Origin: Bordetella pseudohinzii
GTDB taxonomy: Bacteria; Pseudomonadota; Gammaproteobacteria; Burkholderiales; Burkholderiaceae_B
Direction of reading: 5' to 3'
Assembly: GCF_000657795.2 (NCBI RefSeq)
Contig: NZ_JHEP02000017.1
Location: 1 to 64,000, forward strand
Length of the DNA stretch: 64,000 nucleotides
A program made the position numbers and the translations under genes. Below the pieces are notes generated by a model. The model was given only the letters and a program-made list of their open reading frames with translations, made no database searches and had not been told where the DNA came from. Each line of letters opens with the position of its first letter. The stretch's first letter is position 1. Of this stretch, positions 28,136-36,856 are shown one piece after another.

Positions 28136-28423
28136 ATGACTGACATTCTGGACAGCTTGATGACAGAATCAGAAGCATGGCCGGGCCCGCAAGACGTCGC
28201 CCGCCGGCTGCTCCGCGGGCGGGCGTCCAAATATCAGCAGGTTCTGATCGGCGCCGCCATACTGCTTTTAATGAACAGGCTTGTCGCCGGCATGCTCGGA
28301 AAAAACCAGGGCATAGGCCGGGCTCGCCGGGTTTTATCCCTTTTGCGAACCGGCTTATTCGGCAACCCAGGTTTCGGCGGTCATATGATGAGTGAGGCCG
28401 GCCGGCGATGTTTGAGAAAGTGA
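28136..28423 (+). CDS. Hypothetical small membrane protein (uncertain)
   Basis: An open frame of 95 codons lies between the H-NS-like gene and tldD. It has one hydrophobic stretch (VLIGAAILLLMNRLVAGML) flanked by basic residues. I recognise no family. Base composition falls between the AT-rich upstream region and the coding neighbours, and no clear ribosome binding site precedes the ATG. It may be real or chance; no competing gene fills this space. Confidence 0.3.
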   Translation: MTDILDSLMTESEAWPGPQDVARRLLRGRASKYQQVLIGAAILLLMNRLVAGMLGKNQGIGRARRVLSLLRTGLFGNPGFGGHMMSEAGRRCLRK

Positions 28424-28552
28424 AAACTTTTGCTGCACCATTTTGGCGCGCGCTTGCCCGCGCCGTTCGGCGGTACGATAACGGTTGCGCGCCTCGAGAC
28501 GGTTCGCGAGGCATGCCCGCCGGTTCTGTGCGGGCCCTAAATACGGAATTCC

Positions 28553-30013
28553 ATGAAACTGATCGATCCCGCGATTCAATCCCTGGCGACTGCCAAATCC
28601 CTGCTGCTCGACCCCTGGGGCCTGACCGAAGCCGATCTGGCCCGGGCCTTGGGCGAAATCTTCGCTCACAAGGTCGACTACGCCGACCTGTATTTCCAGT
28701 ACACGCGCAGCGAGGGCTGGAGCCTGGAAGAGGGGATCGTCAAGACCGGCAGTTTCTCCATCGGCCAGGGCGTGGGCGTGCGCGCCATCAGCGGCGAGAA
28801 AACCGCCTTCGCCTATTCCGACTCCTTGTCGCCGCAGGCCTTGCTGTCTTCGGCCCGCACCGTGCGCGGCATCGCGCGCCAGGGGGCGGGCAAGGTCAAG
28901 GTGGCCGCGCATCGGCCGCCCGAGGACAGCCGCAGCCTGTATGCCGACATCGATCCGCTGGCCACCTTGAGCGCCGCCGACAAAGTCGCCTTGCTCGAAC
29001 GCATCGAGCGCATGGCGCGGGCGCGCGACCCGCATGTGATCCAGGTGATGGCCGGGCTGGGGGCAGAGTATGACGTCATACTTGTAGCCGGCAGCGATGG
29101 CCGCCTGGCCGCCGATGTGCGTCCCCTGGTGCGCCTGTCGCTGACGGTCATCGCCGAGCGCAACGGCCGGCGCGAAATGGGTCATGCCGGCGGCGGCGGC
29201 CGCAGCGGCCTGGCCTACTTCTCCGACGAGATCTTGCGCGACTACGTCGAACGGGCCGTGCATGAGGCCATGGTGAATCTCGAGGCGCGGCCGGCGCCGG
29301 CCGGGGAAATGCCGGTCGTGCTGGGTTCCGGCTGGCCCGGCATCCTGCTGCACGAAGCGGTGGGCCACGGGCTGGAAGGGGATTTCAACCGCAAGGGGTC
29401 GAGCGTCTTTTCCGGGCGCATCGGCCAGCGGGTGGCGTCCAAGGGCGTGACCGTCATCGACGACGGCACCCTGGAGGGCCGCCGCGGCTCGCTCAATATC
29501 GATGACGAAGGCAATGCCTCGCAGCGCAATGTGCTGATCGAAGACGGCATCCTGCGCGGTTATATGCAGGACACCCTCAATGCCCGTCTCATGAAGACCC
29601 AGGCCACGGGCAATGGCCGGCGCGAATCCTTCGCCCACCTGCCCATGCCGCGCATGACCAACACCTATATGCTCAGTGGCGACAAGGCGCCCGAGGAAAT
29701 CATCGCCTCGGTCAAGAAGGGCCTGTATGCGGTCAATTTCGGCGGCGGCCAGGTGGACATCACCAGCGGCAAGTTCGTCTTTTCGGCTTCCGAGGCCTAT
29801 ATGATCGAAAACGGCAAGATCAGCTATCCGGTCAAGGGCGCCACCCTGATCGGCAACGGCCCCGACGCGATGAACCGCGTCAGCATGATAGGCAAGGACA
29901 TGCGGCTGGATTCCGGCGTGGGCACCTGCGGCAAAGAGGGGCAGAGCGTGCCGGTCGGCGTGGGCATGCCCACGCTGCGCATGGACGGCCTGACCGTGGG
30001 CGGCACCGCCTGA
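28553..30013 (+). CDS. tldD: Metalloprotease TldD
   Basis: This 486-residue protein is TldD, which with TldE (PmbA) forms a zinc protease that processes modified peptides such as microcin B17 and degrades CcdA. The zinc motif [18 protein letters not shown] is complete (about residues 265-282). The C-terminal [20 protein letters not shown] and [14 protein letters not shown] blocks are canonical. tldE is not in the window. A leader/attenuator region for the next gene begins about 20 bases after its stop. Confidence 0.95.
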   Translation: MKLIDPAIQSLATAKSLLLDPWGLTEADLARALGEIFAHKVDYADLYFQYTRSEGWSLEEGIVKTGSFSIGQGVGVRAISGEKTAFAYSDSLSPQALLSSARTVRGIARQGAGKVKVAAHRPPEDSRSLYADIDPLATLSAADKVALLERIERMARARDPHVIQVMAGLGAEYDVILVAGSDGRLAADVRPLVRLSLTVIAERNGRREMGHAGGGGRSGLAYFSDEILRDYVERAVHEAMVNLEARPAPAGEMPVVLGSGWPGILLHEAVGHGLEGDFNRKGSSVFSGRIGQRVASKGVTVIDDGTLEGRRGSLNIDDEGNASQRNVLIEDGILRGYMQDTLNARLMKTQATGNGRRESFAHLPMPRMTNTYMLSGDKAPEEIIASVKKGLYAVNFGGGQVDITSGKFVFSASEAYMIENGKISYPVKGATLIGNGPDAMNRVSMIGKDMRLDSGVGTCGKEGQSVPVGVGMPTLRMDGLTVGGTA

Positions 30014-30036
30014 ACGGCCGGCCAGGCCGCCGCCGG

Positions 30037-30065
30037 ATGACGCGCGGCTTTTTTTGTGCTAGAGT
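30037..30065 (+). promoter_or_regulatory. Candidate promoter of the aroG leader
   Basis: ATGACG (30037-30042, four of six consensus bases) and TAGAGT (30060-30065) are 17 bases apart, and the -10 is extended by TGC. Initiation near 30071 would put the leader-peptide ATG only a few bases from the 5' end, so the leader could be translated leaderless. Confidence 0.45.
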
Positions 30066-30073
30066 TTTTGCCT

Positions 30074-30157
30074 ATGAAATTCGCGTCCCCCGCTTTTTAT
30101 TTTTATTTTTTTGGTTTTCTGAAGCCGCTGGCGGAGGAAGGGACGCGCTCAACCTAG
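30074..30157 (+). CDS. Phe/Tyr-rich leader peptide of DAHP synthase
   Basis: A 27-codon open frame starting ATG-AAA-TTC has at codons 8-15 the run Phe-Tyr-Phe-Tyr-Phe-Phe-Gly-Phe, nearly all TTT and TAT codons in an otherwise GC-rich genome. It ends with TAG before a terminator hairpin. Six Phe and two Tyr in 27 codons is the hallmark of a regulatory leader peptide of the pheA/pheST type. No good ribosome binding site precedes the ATG, although a candidate promoter would give a nearly leaderless message. The downstream gene makes the first committed step of aromatic amino acid synthesis, which fits sensing of charged tRNA-Phe and tRNA-Tyr. Confidence 0.78.
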   Translation: MKFASPAFYFYFFGFLKPLAEEGTRST

Positions 30158-30203
30158 TACAGAATCCCCCCGAAAAAGCCGCCAGCGTAATGGCGGCTTT
30201 TTT
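30126..30203 (+). promoter_or_regulatory. Transcription attenuator of aroG
   Basis: The terminator hairpin is GCCGCCA (30178-30184), loop, TGGCGGC (30191-30197) and six T. Its 5' arm is part of CCGCCAGCG (30179-30187), a perfect 9-bp complement of CGCTGGCGG (30126-30134) inside the leader ORF. A ribosome stalled at the early Phe/Tyr codons would leave 30126-30134 free to pair and block the terminator; full translation would cover it and let the terminator form. Confidence 0.75.
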
Positions 30204-30271
30204 GTTGCCGTCAGCCTGGTGGGTTTGCGGGAATGACCCAAGCAAGCCATACCCACCCCAGGAGCACAACC

Positions 30272-31345
30272 GTGTCACACAATACCGACGACCTTCGCAT
30301 CCGTGAAATCAAAGAGCTGAACCCGCCCGCGCACGTCATGCGCGAGTTCCCGTGCACCAAGGAAGCGTCGGAAACCGTATTTGCCGCCCGCAATGCCATG
30401 CACCGCATCCTGCACGGCATGGACGACCGCCTGATCGTCGTCATCGGTCCTTGTTCCATTCATGACACCCGCGCCGCCCTGGAGTACGCCAAGCGGCTCA
30501 AGCCGCTGCGCGACAAGCTCTCGGCCGACCTGGAAATCGTGATGCGCGTCTATTTCGAGAAGCCGCGCACCACCGTCGGCTGGAAGGGGCTGATCAACGA
30601 TCCCAACCTGGACGGCAGTTTCGACATCAACAAGGGCGTGCGCGTGGCGCGCGAACTGCTGCTGGAGATCAACAGCCTGGGCTTGCCGGCGGGGTGTGAG
30701 TTCCTGGACATGATCACGCCGCAATATATTGCCGACCTGGTCGCTTGGGGGGCGATCGGGGCGCGCACGACGGAAAGCCAGGTGCATCGCGAGCTGGCCT
30801 CCGGACTGTCCTGCCCGGTGGGGTTCAAGAACGGCACGGACGGCAATGTGAAGATCGCGGTCGATGCCATCAAGGCCGCCTCGCAGCCGCATCATTTCCT
30901 GTCGGTGACCAAGGGCGGCCATTCGGCCATCGTGTCGACCGCCGGCAATGAAGACTGCCATGTCATTCTGCGCGGGGGCAAGACGCCGAATTACGACGCG
31001 GCCAGCATCGAGGCGGCGTGCCAGAATCTGTCCAAGGCGGGCCTGGCGCAGCGCGTCATGGTCGACGCCAGCCACGCCAACAGCAGCAAGAAGCCGGAGA
31101 ACCAGCCCCTGGTGGCCGAAGACGTGGCGCGCCAGATGGAAAGCGGCGATTCGCGCATCGTGGGCATCATGATCGAAAGCCATCTGGTGGGCGGCCGCCA
31201 GGACCACGTGCCGGGCCAGGCGCTGACCTATGGCCAGAGCATCACCGATGGCTGCATAGACTGGGACGCTTCGGTCCAGACGCTGGAACGCCTGGCGCAG
31301 GGCGTGCGCGAGCGCCGCCGCGCGGCGCTGGTCAGCGGCAAGTGA
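30272..31345 (+). CDS. aroG: 3-deoxy-7-phosphoheptulonate synthase (DAHP synthase, class I)
   Basis: This 357-residue enzyme condenses phosphoenolpyruvate and erythrose 4-phosphate, the first step of the shikimate pathway. Visible blocks are VIGPCSIHDTRAALEYA, the PEP-binding EKPRTTVGWKG and the metal-site VDASHANSSKKPENQ. It is the AroG/AroF/AroH type. I chose the GTG at 30272 because AGGAG lies 7 bases upstream; an ATG at 30233 lacks a site and adds unconserved residues. The Phe/Tyr-rich leader suggests transcriptional control by those amino acids. Which one inhibits the enzyme itself cannot be read here. Confidence 0.94.
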   Translation: MSHNTDDLRIREIKELNPPAHVMREFPCTKEASETVFAARNAMHRILHGMDDRLIVVIGPCSIHDTRAALEYAKRLKPLRDKLSADLEIVMRVYFEKPRTTVGWKGLINDPNLDGSFDINKGVRVARELLLEINSLGLPAGCEFLDMITPQYIADLVAWGAIGARTTESQVHRELASGLSCPVGFKNGTDGNVKIAVDAIKAASQPHHFLSVTKGGHSAIVSTAGNEDCHVILRGGKTPNYDAASIEAACQNLSKAGLAQRVMVDASHANSSKKPENQPLVAEDVARQMESGDSRIVGIMIESHLVGGRQDHVPGQALTYGQSITDGCIDWDASVQTLERLAQGVRERRRAALVSGK

Positions 31346-31360
31346 AGCCGTCTTGCCGAG

Positions 31361-31386
31361 AAACCCGGTCCTGGACCGGGTTTTTC
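31361..31386 (+). terminator. Terminator of aroG
   Basis: AAACCCGGTC-CTG-GACCGGGTTTTT, 15 bases after the aroG stop. Confidence 0.88.
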
Positions 31387-31459
31387 ATGCGCTGGCTCAG
31401 CCAGCACGGCGGCCTGTCGGCGTAGAATGGCCGGATACCAACCTCTCTTCCTGCTCACC

Positions 31460-32869
31460 ATGAACGCTCCCTTGCACTCCGAAACCCTGCGCCGTCCCGT
31501 GCCCGCCGCCTGTCTGGATGCGCTCAAGGCGCTGTTTGGCGATCGCCTGTCGGTGTCGGCGGCGGTGCGGGAGCACCACGGCCGGGACGAGTCGCCGTAT
31601 CCTCCCATGCTGCCCGATGCCGTGGTCTTCGCGCAGTCCACCGAAGAGGTGGCCCAGGTGGCCAGGCTGTGCAATGAGCATCGCGTGCCCCTGATCCCCT
31701 ACGGGGCCGGCTCCTCGCTCGAAGGGCATCTGCTGGCCATCCAGGGCGGCATCAGCCTGGACCTGTCGCAGATGAACCAGGTGCTTGCCGTCAATGCCGA
31801 AGACCTGACCGCGACCGTGCAGGCCGGCGTCACGCGCAAGCAGCTCAACGAAGAAATCCGCAGCACCGGCCTGTTCTTCCCGATCGATCCGGGCGCCGAC
31901 GCCAGCCTGGGCGGCATGGCCGCCACGCGCGCCTCGGGCACCAATGCCGTGCGTTACGGCACGATGCGCGAGAACGTGGTGTCGCTGACCGTGGTGACGG
32001 CGGACGGGCGTGTCGTGCGCACCGCCGGCCGCGCGCGCAAGTCCTCGGCCGGCTATGACCTCACACGGATTTTCGTGGGCAGCGAAGGCACGCTGGGCAT
32101 CATCACCGAGGTGACCGTCCGCCTGTATCCGCAGCCTGAAGCCGTGTCGGCCGCCGTGTGCAATTTCCCGACCCTGGACGACGCGGTGCAAAGCGTGATC
32201 GAAATCATCCAGATGGGCGTGCCGGTGGCGCGCGTGGAGTTCATGGATGCGGCCGCCGTCAAGGCGGTCAACCTGCATAGCAAGCTTTCGCTGCGCGAGA
32301 CGCCCATGCTGGTGTTCGAATTCCATGGCAGCCCGGCCGGCGTGCAAGAGCAGGCCGAGACGGTGCAGGCCATCACCGCCGAACATAGCGGCATGGATTT
32401 CGAGTGGGCCGAGCGCCCCGAGGACCGCAACCGCCTCTGGACGGCGCGGCACAATGCGTATTTCGCCGGCCTGCAGCTGCGCCCGGGCTGCCGCGCCAGC
32501 ACCACCGACGTCTGCGTGCCGATTTCGCGCCTGGCCGATTGCGTGCGCGAAACGGTCGATGAGCTGGACCGCGCCAGCTTTCCGTACACCATCGTCGGCC
32601 ATGTGGGCGACGGCAACTTCCACGTGCTGATGCTGCTCGATGGCGACAGCGAAGCCGAATGGCAGGAGTCTGAAACCATTAATCACAATTTGGTCCGCCG
32701 CGCGATCGCCGCCGACGGCACCTGCACGGGCGAGCACGGCGTGGGTCTGCACAAGATGCAGTTCATGGCCGAGGAGCATGGCGAGGATGCCCTGGCGCTC
32801 ATGCGCAGCCTCAAGCACGCCTTTGATCCCAACAACATCCTCAACCCGGGCAAGATCCTCGCCTGGTAG
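31460..32869 (+). CDS. FAD-linked oxidase, D-lactate dehydrogenase (cytochrome)-like
   Basis: This 469-residue flavoprotein has the FAD-binding PCMH domain (PYGAGSSLEGHLLAIQGGIS; FPIDPGADASLGGMAATRAS) and the FAD-oxidase C-terminal domain (HVGDGNFHVLMLLD; CTGEHGVGLHKMQF). It resembles D-lactate dehydrogenases that pass electrons to cytochrome c or quinone; a glycolate or D-2-hydroxyacid substrate is also possible. Starts at 31427 and 31460 are both open. I prefer the second (MNAPLHSE), which lines up with relatives, though neither has a clear ribosome binding site. It precedes glcD, a paralogue, but a terminator lies between. Confidence 0.82.
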   Translation: MNAPLHSETLRRPVPAACLDALKALFGDRLSVSAAVREHHGRDESPYPPMLPDAVVFAQSTEEVAQVARLCNEHRVPLIPYGAGSSLEGHLLAIQGGISLDLSQMNQVLAVNAEDLTATVQAGVTRKQLNEEIRSTGLFFPIDPGADASLGGMAATRASGTNAVRYGTMRENVVSLTVVTADGRVVRTAGRARKSSAGYDLTRIFVGSEGTLGIITEVTVRLYPQPEAVSAAVCNFPTLDDAVQSVIEIIQMGVPVARVEFMDAAAVKAVNLHSKLSLRETPMLVFEFHGSPAGVQEQAETVQAITAEHSGMDFEWAERPEDRNRLWTARHNAYFAGLQLRPGCRASTTDVCVPISRLADCVRETVDELDRASFPYTIVGHVGDGNFHVLMLLDGDSEAEWQESETINHNLVRRAIAADGTCTGEHGVGLHKMQFMAEEHGEDALALMRSLKHAFDPNNILNPGKILAW

Positions 32870-32891
32870 GCCGCCAGCGGCTCGACGCGGC

Positions 32892-32917
32892 AGGCGCCCG
32901 TGAGGGGCGCCTTTTTC
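32892..32917 (+). terminator. Terminator of the D-lactate dehydrogenase-like gene
   Basis: AGGCGCCC-GTGAG-GGGCGCCTTTTT, about 20 bases after the stop and before glcD. Confidence 0.82.
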
Positions 32918-32992
32918 TTGGCTGGTGGAAAACCCGCTCTGCGGGTAAATCCCGGCATGAACAAAGCAGTTACGCACGCTATCTTTCCGTTC

Positions 32993-34492
32993 ATGACTTC
33001 AATCGTCGAAGCCGGCCTGAGCCATACCCAGGCGCCCTTTTCTCCGCGAACGCTGGTACAGGCACTGCAGGCCGTCCTGCCGGCGCATTGCGTGCTGTAT
33101 CGCGAGGAAGACACTCGCCCCTATGAGTGCGACGGCCTGTCGCTGTTTCGCGCACTGCCCGCGGCCGTGGCCTTGCCCGAAACCGAGGAACAGCTGCGCG
33201 AGGTCCTGCGGGTCTGCAAACGCTTGAACGTGCCCGTGGTGGCGCGCGGCGCCGGCACGGGCCTGTCGGGCGGATCGATGCCGCATGCGCAGGGCGTGCT
33301 GCTGGGCCTGTCCAAGTTCAACCGCATCAAGCGCATCGATCCGGCCGCCGGTCTGGCGGTGGTCGAGCCCGGGGTGCGCAACCTGGCCATTTCCGAAGCC
33401 GCCGCGGCCTACGGTCTTTACTATGCGCCGGATCCCTCCAGCCAGATCGCCTGTTCGATCGGCGGCAATGTGGCCGAGAACTCCGGCGGCGTGCATTGCC
33501 TCAAATATGGCCTGACCGTGCACAACGTGCTCAAGGTGCGCATGGTCACCATCGATGGCGACGTGGTCGAGCTGGGCAGCGAGGCGCCCGATGCGCCCGG
33601 CCCGGAGCTGCTGCCCCTGTTCATCGGCTCCGAGGGCATGCTGGGCGTGGTGACCGAGGTCACGGTCAAGCTCATTCCCAGGCCGGTCTGCGCCCAGGTC
33701 GTCATGGCCAGCTTTGCCAGCGTCGAGGCGGCCGGCAACGCGGTCACGCAGATCATCGCGGCCGGCATCATCCCGGCCGGGCTGGAGATGATGGACCGGC
33801 AGGCCACCCATATGGTCGAGCCATTCGTGCAGGCCGGCTACGACCTGGACGCCCAGGCCATCCTGTTGTGCGAATCCGATGGCACGCCGGAGGAGGTGGC
33901 CCACGAGATCGAACGCATGGAAGCCATCTTCCGGGCCGCCGGCGCCACGCGCTGCCAGGTGTCGTCCTCGGAAGCCGAGCGCCTGCGTTTCTGGGCCGGC
34001 CGCAAGAACGCTTTTCCGGCGGCGGGGCGTGTCTCGCCGGACTACTACTGCATGGACGGCACGATTCCGCGCCGTCACCTGGCGCGCGTGCTCAATGCCA
34101 TCGAGCAGATGGAGGACGAGTTCGGCCTGCGCTGCGCCAATGTCTTTCATGCCGGGGACGGCAACCTGCATCCCCTGATTCTGTTTGATTCAAACAAGCC
34201 GGACGAGGTGGAGCGCGCCGAGAAATTCGGCGCCGCCATCCTTGAGCTGTGCGTGCAAGTCGGAGGCACCGTGACAGGAGAGCACGGTGTGGGTATGGAG
34301 AAGATAAATCAAATGTGCGTGCAATTTTCGCGTGACGAGCTTGACGCCTTTCTCGCGGTCAAACGGGCATTCGACCCGCCAGGCCTGCTCAATCCTGAAA
34401 AAGTGATTCCCACCCTGGCCCGCTGCGCCGAGTACGGCAAGATGCACGTGCATGCGGGTGAAATGCGCTTCCCCGATCTGGCCCGCTTCTGA
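32993..34492 (+). CDS. glcD: Glycolate oxidase subunit GlcD
   Basis: This 499-residue FAD subunit of glycolate oxidase has the FAD-binding loop VARGAGTGLSGGSMPHAQG and the C-terminal HAGDGNLHPLILFD and VTGEHGVGMEKINQMC blocks. The enzyme oxidises glycolate (and D-lactate) to glyoxylate and passes electrons to the respiratory chain. The ATG at 32993 gives the same length as E. coli GlcD; an ATG at 32957 would add 12 residues. glcE and glcF follow closely, so glcDEF form one operon. No glcC regulator is adjacent. Confidence 0.93.
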   Translation: MTSIVEAGLSHTQAPFSPRTLVQALQAVLPAHCVLYREEDTRPYECDGLSLFRALPAAVALPETEEQLREVLRVCKRLNVPVVARGAGTGLSGGSMPHAQGVLLGLSKFNRIKRIDPAAGLAVVEPGVRNLAISEAAAAYGLYYAPDPSSQIACSIGGNVAENSGGVHCLKYGLTVHNVLKVRMVTIDGDVVELGSEAPDAPGPELLPLFIGSEGMLGVVTEVTVKLIPRPVCAQVVMASFASVEAAGNAVTQIIAAGIIPAGLEMMDRQATHMVEPFVQAGYDLDAQAILLCESDGTPEEVAHEIERMEAIFRAAGATRCQVSSSEAERLRFWAGRKNAFPAAGRVSPDYYCMDGTIPRRHLARVLNAIEQMEDEFGLRCANVFHAGDGNLHPLILFDSNKPDEVERAEKFGAAILELCVQVGGTVTGEHGVGMEKINQMCVQFSRDELDAFLAVKRAFDPPGLLNPEKVIPTLARCAEYGKMHVHAGEMRFPDLARF

Positions 34493-34503
34493 GGCGACGC
34501 CTG

Positions 34504-35607
34504 ATGGATTTCGTCCTGTCGGAATTATGCGACCAGGTCATGACGGCGCACGCCGGCCATAAGCCGCTCATCATCGCGGGCGGAGGCAGCAAGCGCTTTT
34601 ATGGCAATCCTCGCCATGCCGCGCCCGGCCACTATGTGCTGGACATGACCGCCTATCGCGGCATCCTGAATTACCAGCCCTCGGAACTGGTGGTGACCGT
34701 GCGCGCGGGCACGCCCCTGGCCGAGCTTGAGGCGGCGCTGGCCGAACAGCGCCAGATGCTGGCCTTCGAGCCGCCCCATTTCGAGGCGGGCGCGACCGTG
34801 GGCGGCTGCGTGGCGGCCGGGCTGGCCGGCCCGCGGCGCCAGGCCTGCGGCGGCGTGCGCGACTACGTGCTGGGCGCGCGCCTGCTGGACTCCCAGGGCC
34901 GCGTCCTGTCCTTTGGCGGCGAGGTCATGAAGAACGTCGCCGGCTACGATGTCTCCCGCCTGTTGAGCGGCTCATTGGGTATCTTCGGCGCCATCCTGGA
35001 CATCTCGCTCAAAGTGGTGCCGCTGCCGGCCGAGGAGGCCACGATCGTGGGCCACGGCACGCAGGCCGAGGCGCTGCGGCAGTTCGCGCAGTGGCGCGGG
35101 CAGCCGCTGCCGGTGTCGGCCACGGCCTGGGTGCCCGATGGCGATGGCGGGGAGGGCGGACGCTGGATGGCGCGCCTGTCCGGCACGGCGCCGGCCTTGC
35201 GCGCCGCGCGCCAGCGTCTGGGCGGCGCCGAGCTTGATCCGGCCGCGGCGCGTGCGGCCTGGCAGGCCCTGCGGGAGCAGACGCATGCCTTCTTCCAGGG
35301 GGGCGTGCCGCTGTGGCGCCTGGCCGTGGCGCCGACCGCGCCGCCGCTGGCGCTGGGGCCCATGCTCGTCGAGTGGGGCGGTGGCCAGCGGTGGTTGAGC
35401 GCCCGCGCCGATGCCCGCGCCGTGCGCGAGGCCGCCCAGGCCGCCGGCGGGCATGCCACCCTGTTCCGCGCCCAGGGCGGCGCCATCCCGGACGACGGCG
35501 TGTTTCATCCCTTGAGCCCCGGCGTGGCGCAGATCACGCGCCGGCTCAAGCAGGAACTGGACCCGGCGGGATTGTTCAATCCGGGCCGCATGGTGCTGGA
35601 CCTATAG
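34504..35607 (+). CDS. glcE: Glycolate oxidase subunit GlcE
   Basis: This 367-residue second FAD-binding subunit begins 11 bp after glcD. The PCMH domain shows PLIIAGGGSKRFYGNP, a LAFEPPHFEAGATVGGCVAA block and EVMKNVAGYDVSRLLSGSLG. The C-terminal half ends with LDPAGLFNPGRM, as in the family. It has no function without GlcD and GlcF, with which it forms the membrane-associated complex. Confidence 0.93.
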   Translation: MDFVLSELCDQVMTAHAGHKPLIIAGGGSKRFYGNPRHAAPGHYVLDMTAYRGILNYQPSELVVTVRAGTPLAELEAALAEQRQMLAFEPPHFEAGATVGGCVAAGLAGPRRQACGGVRDYVLGARLLDSQGRVLSFGGEVMKNVAGYDVSRLLSGSLGIFGAILDISLKVVPLPAEEATIVGHGTQAEALRQFAQWRGQPLPVSATAWVPDGDGGEGGRWMARLSGTAPALRAARQRLGGAELDPAAARAAWQALREQTHAFFQGGVPLWRLAVAPTAPPLALGPMLVEWGGGQRWLSARADARAVREAAQAAGGHATLFRAQGGAIPDDGVFHPLSPGVAQITRRLKQELDPAGLFNPGRMVLDL

Positions 35608-35617
35608 GCAGATCCTG

Positions 35618-36856
35618 ATGCAGACTCAGCTCGCTTCCTGGGCGCGCGGCACCGACCTTGGTCAGGAAGCCGACGCCATTCTTCGCCGCTGCGTGCATTG
35701 CGGCTTTTGCACCGCCACCTGTCCCACCTACCAGGTGCTGGGCGACGAGCGCGACAGCCCGCGCGGACGCATCTACCTCATCAAGCAGGTCCTGGAAGGC
35801 GCGGCGCCCACCCAGGCCACGCAATTGCACCTGGACCGCTGCCTGACCTGCCGCAACTGCGAGACGACCTGTCCTTCGGGCGTGCAGTACGGCCATCTCA
35901 TCGACCTGGGCCGCAAGGTCGTCGACGAGCGCGTCGCGCGCGCCTGGCCGGACCGCCTGCGCCGCTGGCTGTTGCGCAAGGGCATGAATTCGGCCCTGTT
36001 CGCGCCGTCCATGCGTCTGGCGCAGACCTTGCGGCCGCTGCTGCCCAAGGCGCTGCGGTCCAAGGTGCCGGCCTGGCGCGCGCCCGGCCGGCTGCCCGAT
36101 GCCGCGCGCCACGCGCGCCAGGTCCTGATGCCGGCCGGCTGCGTGCAGCCCAGCATGATGCCTTCCATCGATGCCGCCACGGTGCGCGTGCTCGACGCCG
36201 TGGGCATAGGCGTGCGCCAGGCCGGCGGCGCCGGCTGCTGCGGCGCGGTGAATTTCCATCTCGATGCCCAGGAGGCGGCCTTGGCGCAGATGCGCGCCAA
36301 TATCGACGCCTGGTGGCCCTTGCTGCAGGAGGGGCAGGCCGAGGCCATCGTCATGAACGCCTCGGGTTGCGGGGCCATGGTCAAGGACTATGCGCATCAT
36401 CTGCGGCATGATCCGGCCTATGCCGGAAAGGCCGCCTATGTCGTGGCGCGGGTCAAGGACGTGGCCGAACTGGTCGCGCCGCATGCGGCCGCGCTGGCCG
36501 AAAAGCTTGGCCCGGCGCCGCGCGCGGCCTTCCATCCGCCCTGCACGCTGCAGCATTGGCAGGGCCTGCGCCCCTTGAGCGAGCGCCTGCTGGCCGAGCT
36601 GGGGTTCGCGCTGCAGCCTTTTGCCGACACCCATCTGTGCTGCGGTTCGGCCGGGGCGTATTCGGTGCTCAACCCCGGCATCTCGCAGAACCTGCGCGAC
36701 CGCAAGCTGGCCGCCATTGCCGACACCGAGGCCGAGCTCATCCTGTCGGCCAATATCGGCTGCATCGGCCACCTGCAGGCGGGCACGGGCACGCCCGTGC
36801 GCCATTGGGTGGAAGCCGTCGATGAGCGGCTGCGCGCCGCGCAGCCGGCGGCCTAG
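35618..36856 (+). CDS. glcF: Glycolate oxidase iron-sulfur subunit GlcF
   Basis: This 412-residue protein carries two 4Fe-4S motifs near the N-terminus (CVHCGFCTATCPTY and CLTCRNCETTCPSG). Two cysteine-rich CCG domains follow (GAGCCGAVNFH; HLCCGSAGAYS), which probably bind a further cluster or dock to the quinone site. It carries electrons from the flavin subunits. It is the last gene of glcDEF. Its TAG stop shares the palindrome CTAG with the stop of the convergent pntB, leaving no intergenic space and no visible terminator. Confidence 0.94.
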   Translation: MQTQLASWARGTDLGQEADAILRRCVHCGFCTATCPTYQVLGDERDSPRGRIYLIKQVLEGAAPTQATQLHLDRCLTCRNCETTCPSGVQYGHLIDLGRKVVDERVARAWPDRLRRWLLRKGMNSALFAPSMRLAQTLRPLLPKALRSKVPAWRAPGRLPDAARHARQVLMPAGCVQPSMMPSIDAATVRVLDAVGIGVRQAGGAGCCGAVNFHLDAQEAALAQMRANIDAWWPLLQEGQAEAIVMNASGCGAMVKDYAHHLRHDPAYAGKAAYVVARVKDVAELVAPHAAALAEKLGPAPRAAFHPPCTLQHWQGLRPLSERLLAELGFALQPFADTHLCCGSAGAYSVLNPGISQNLRDRKLAAIADTEAELILSANIGCIGHLQAGTGTPVRHWVEAVDERLRAAQPAA

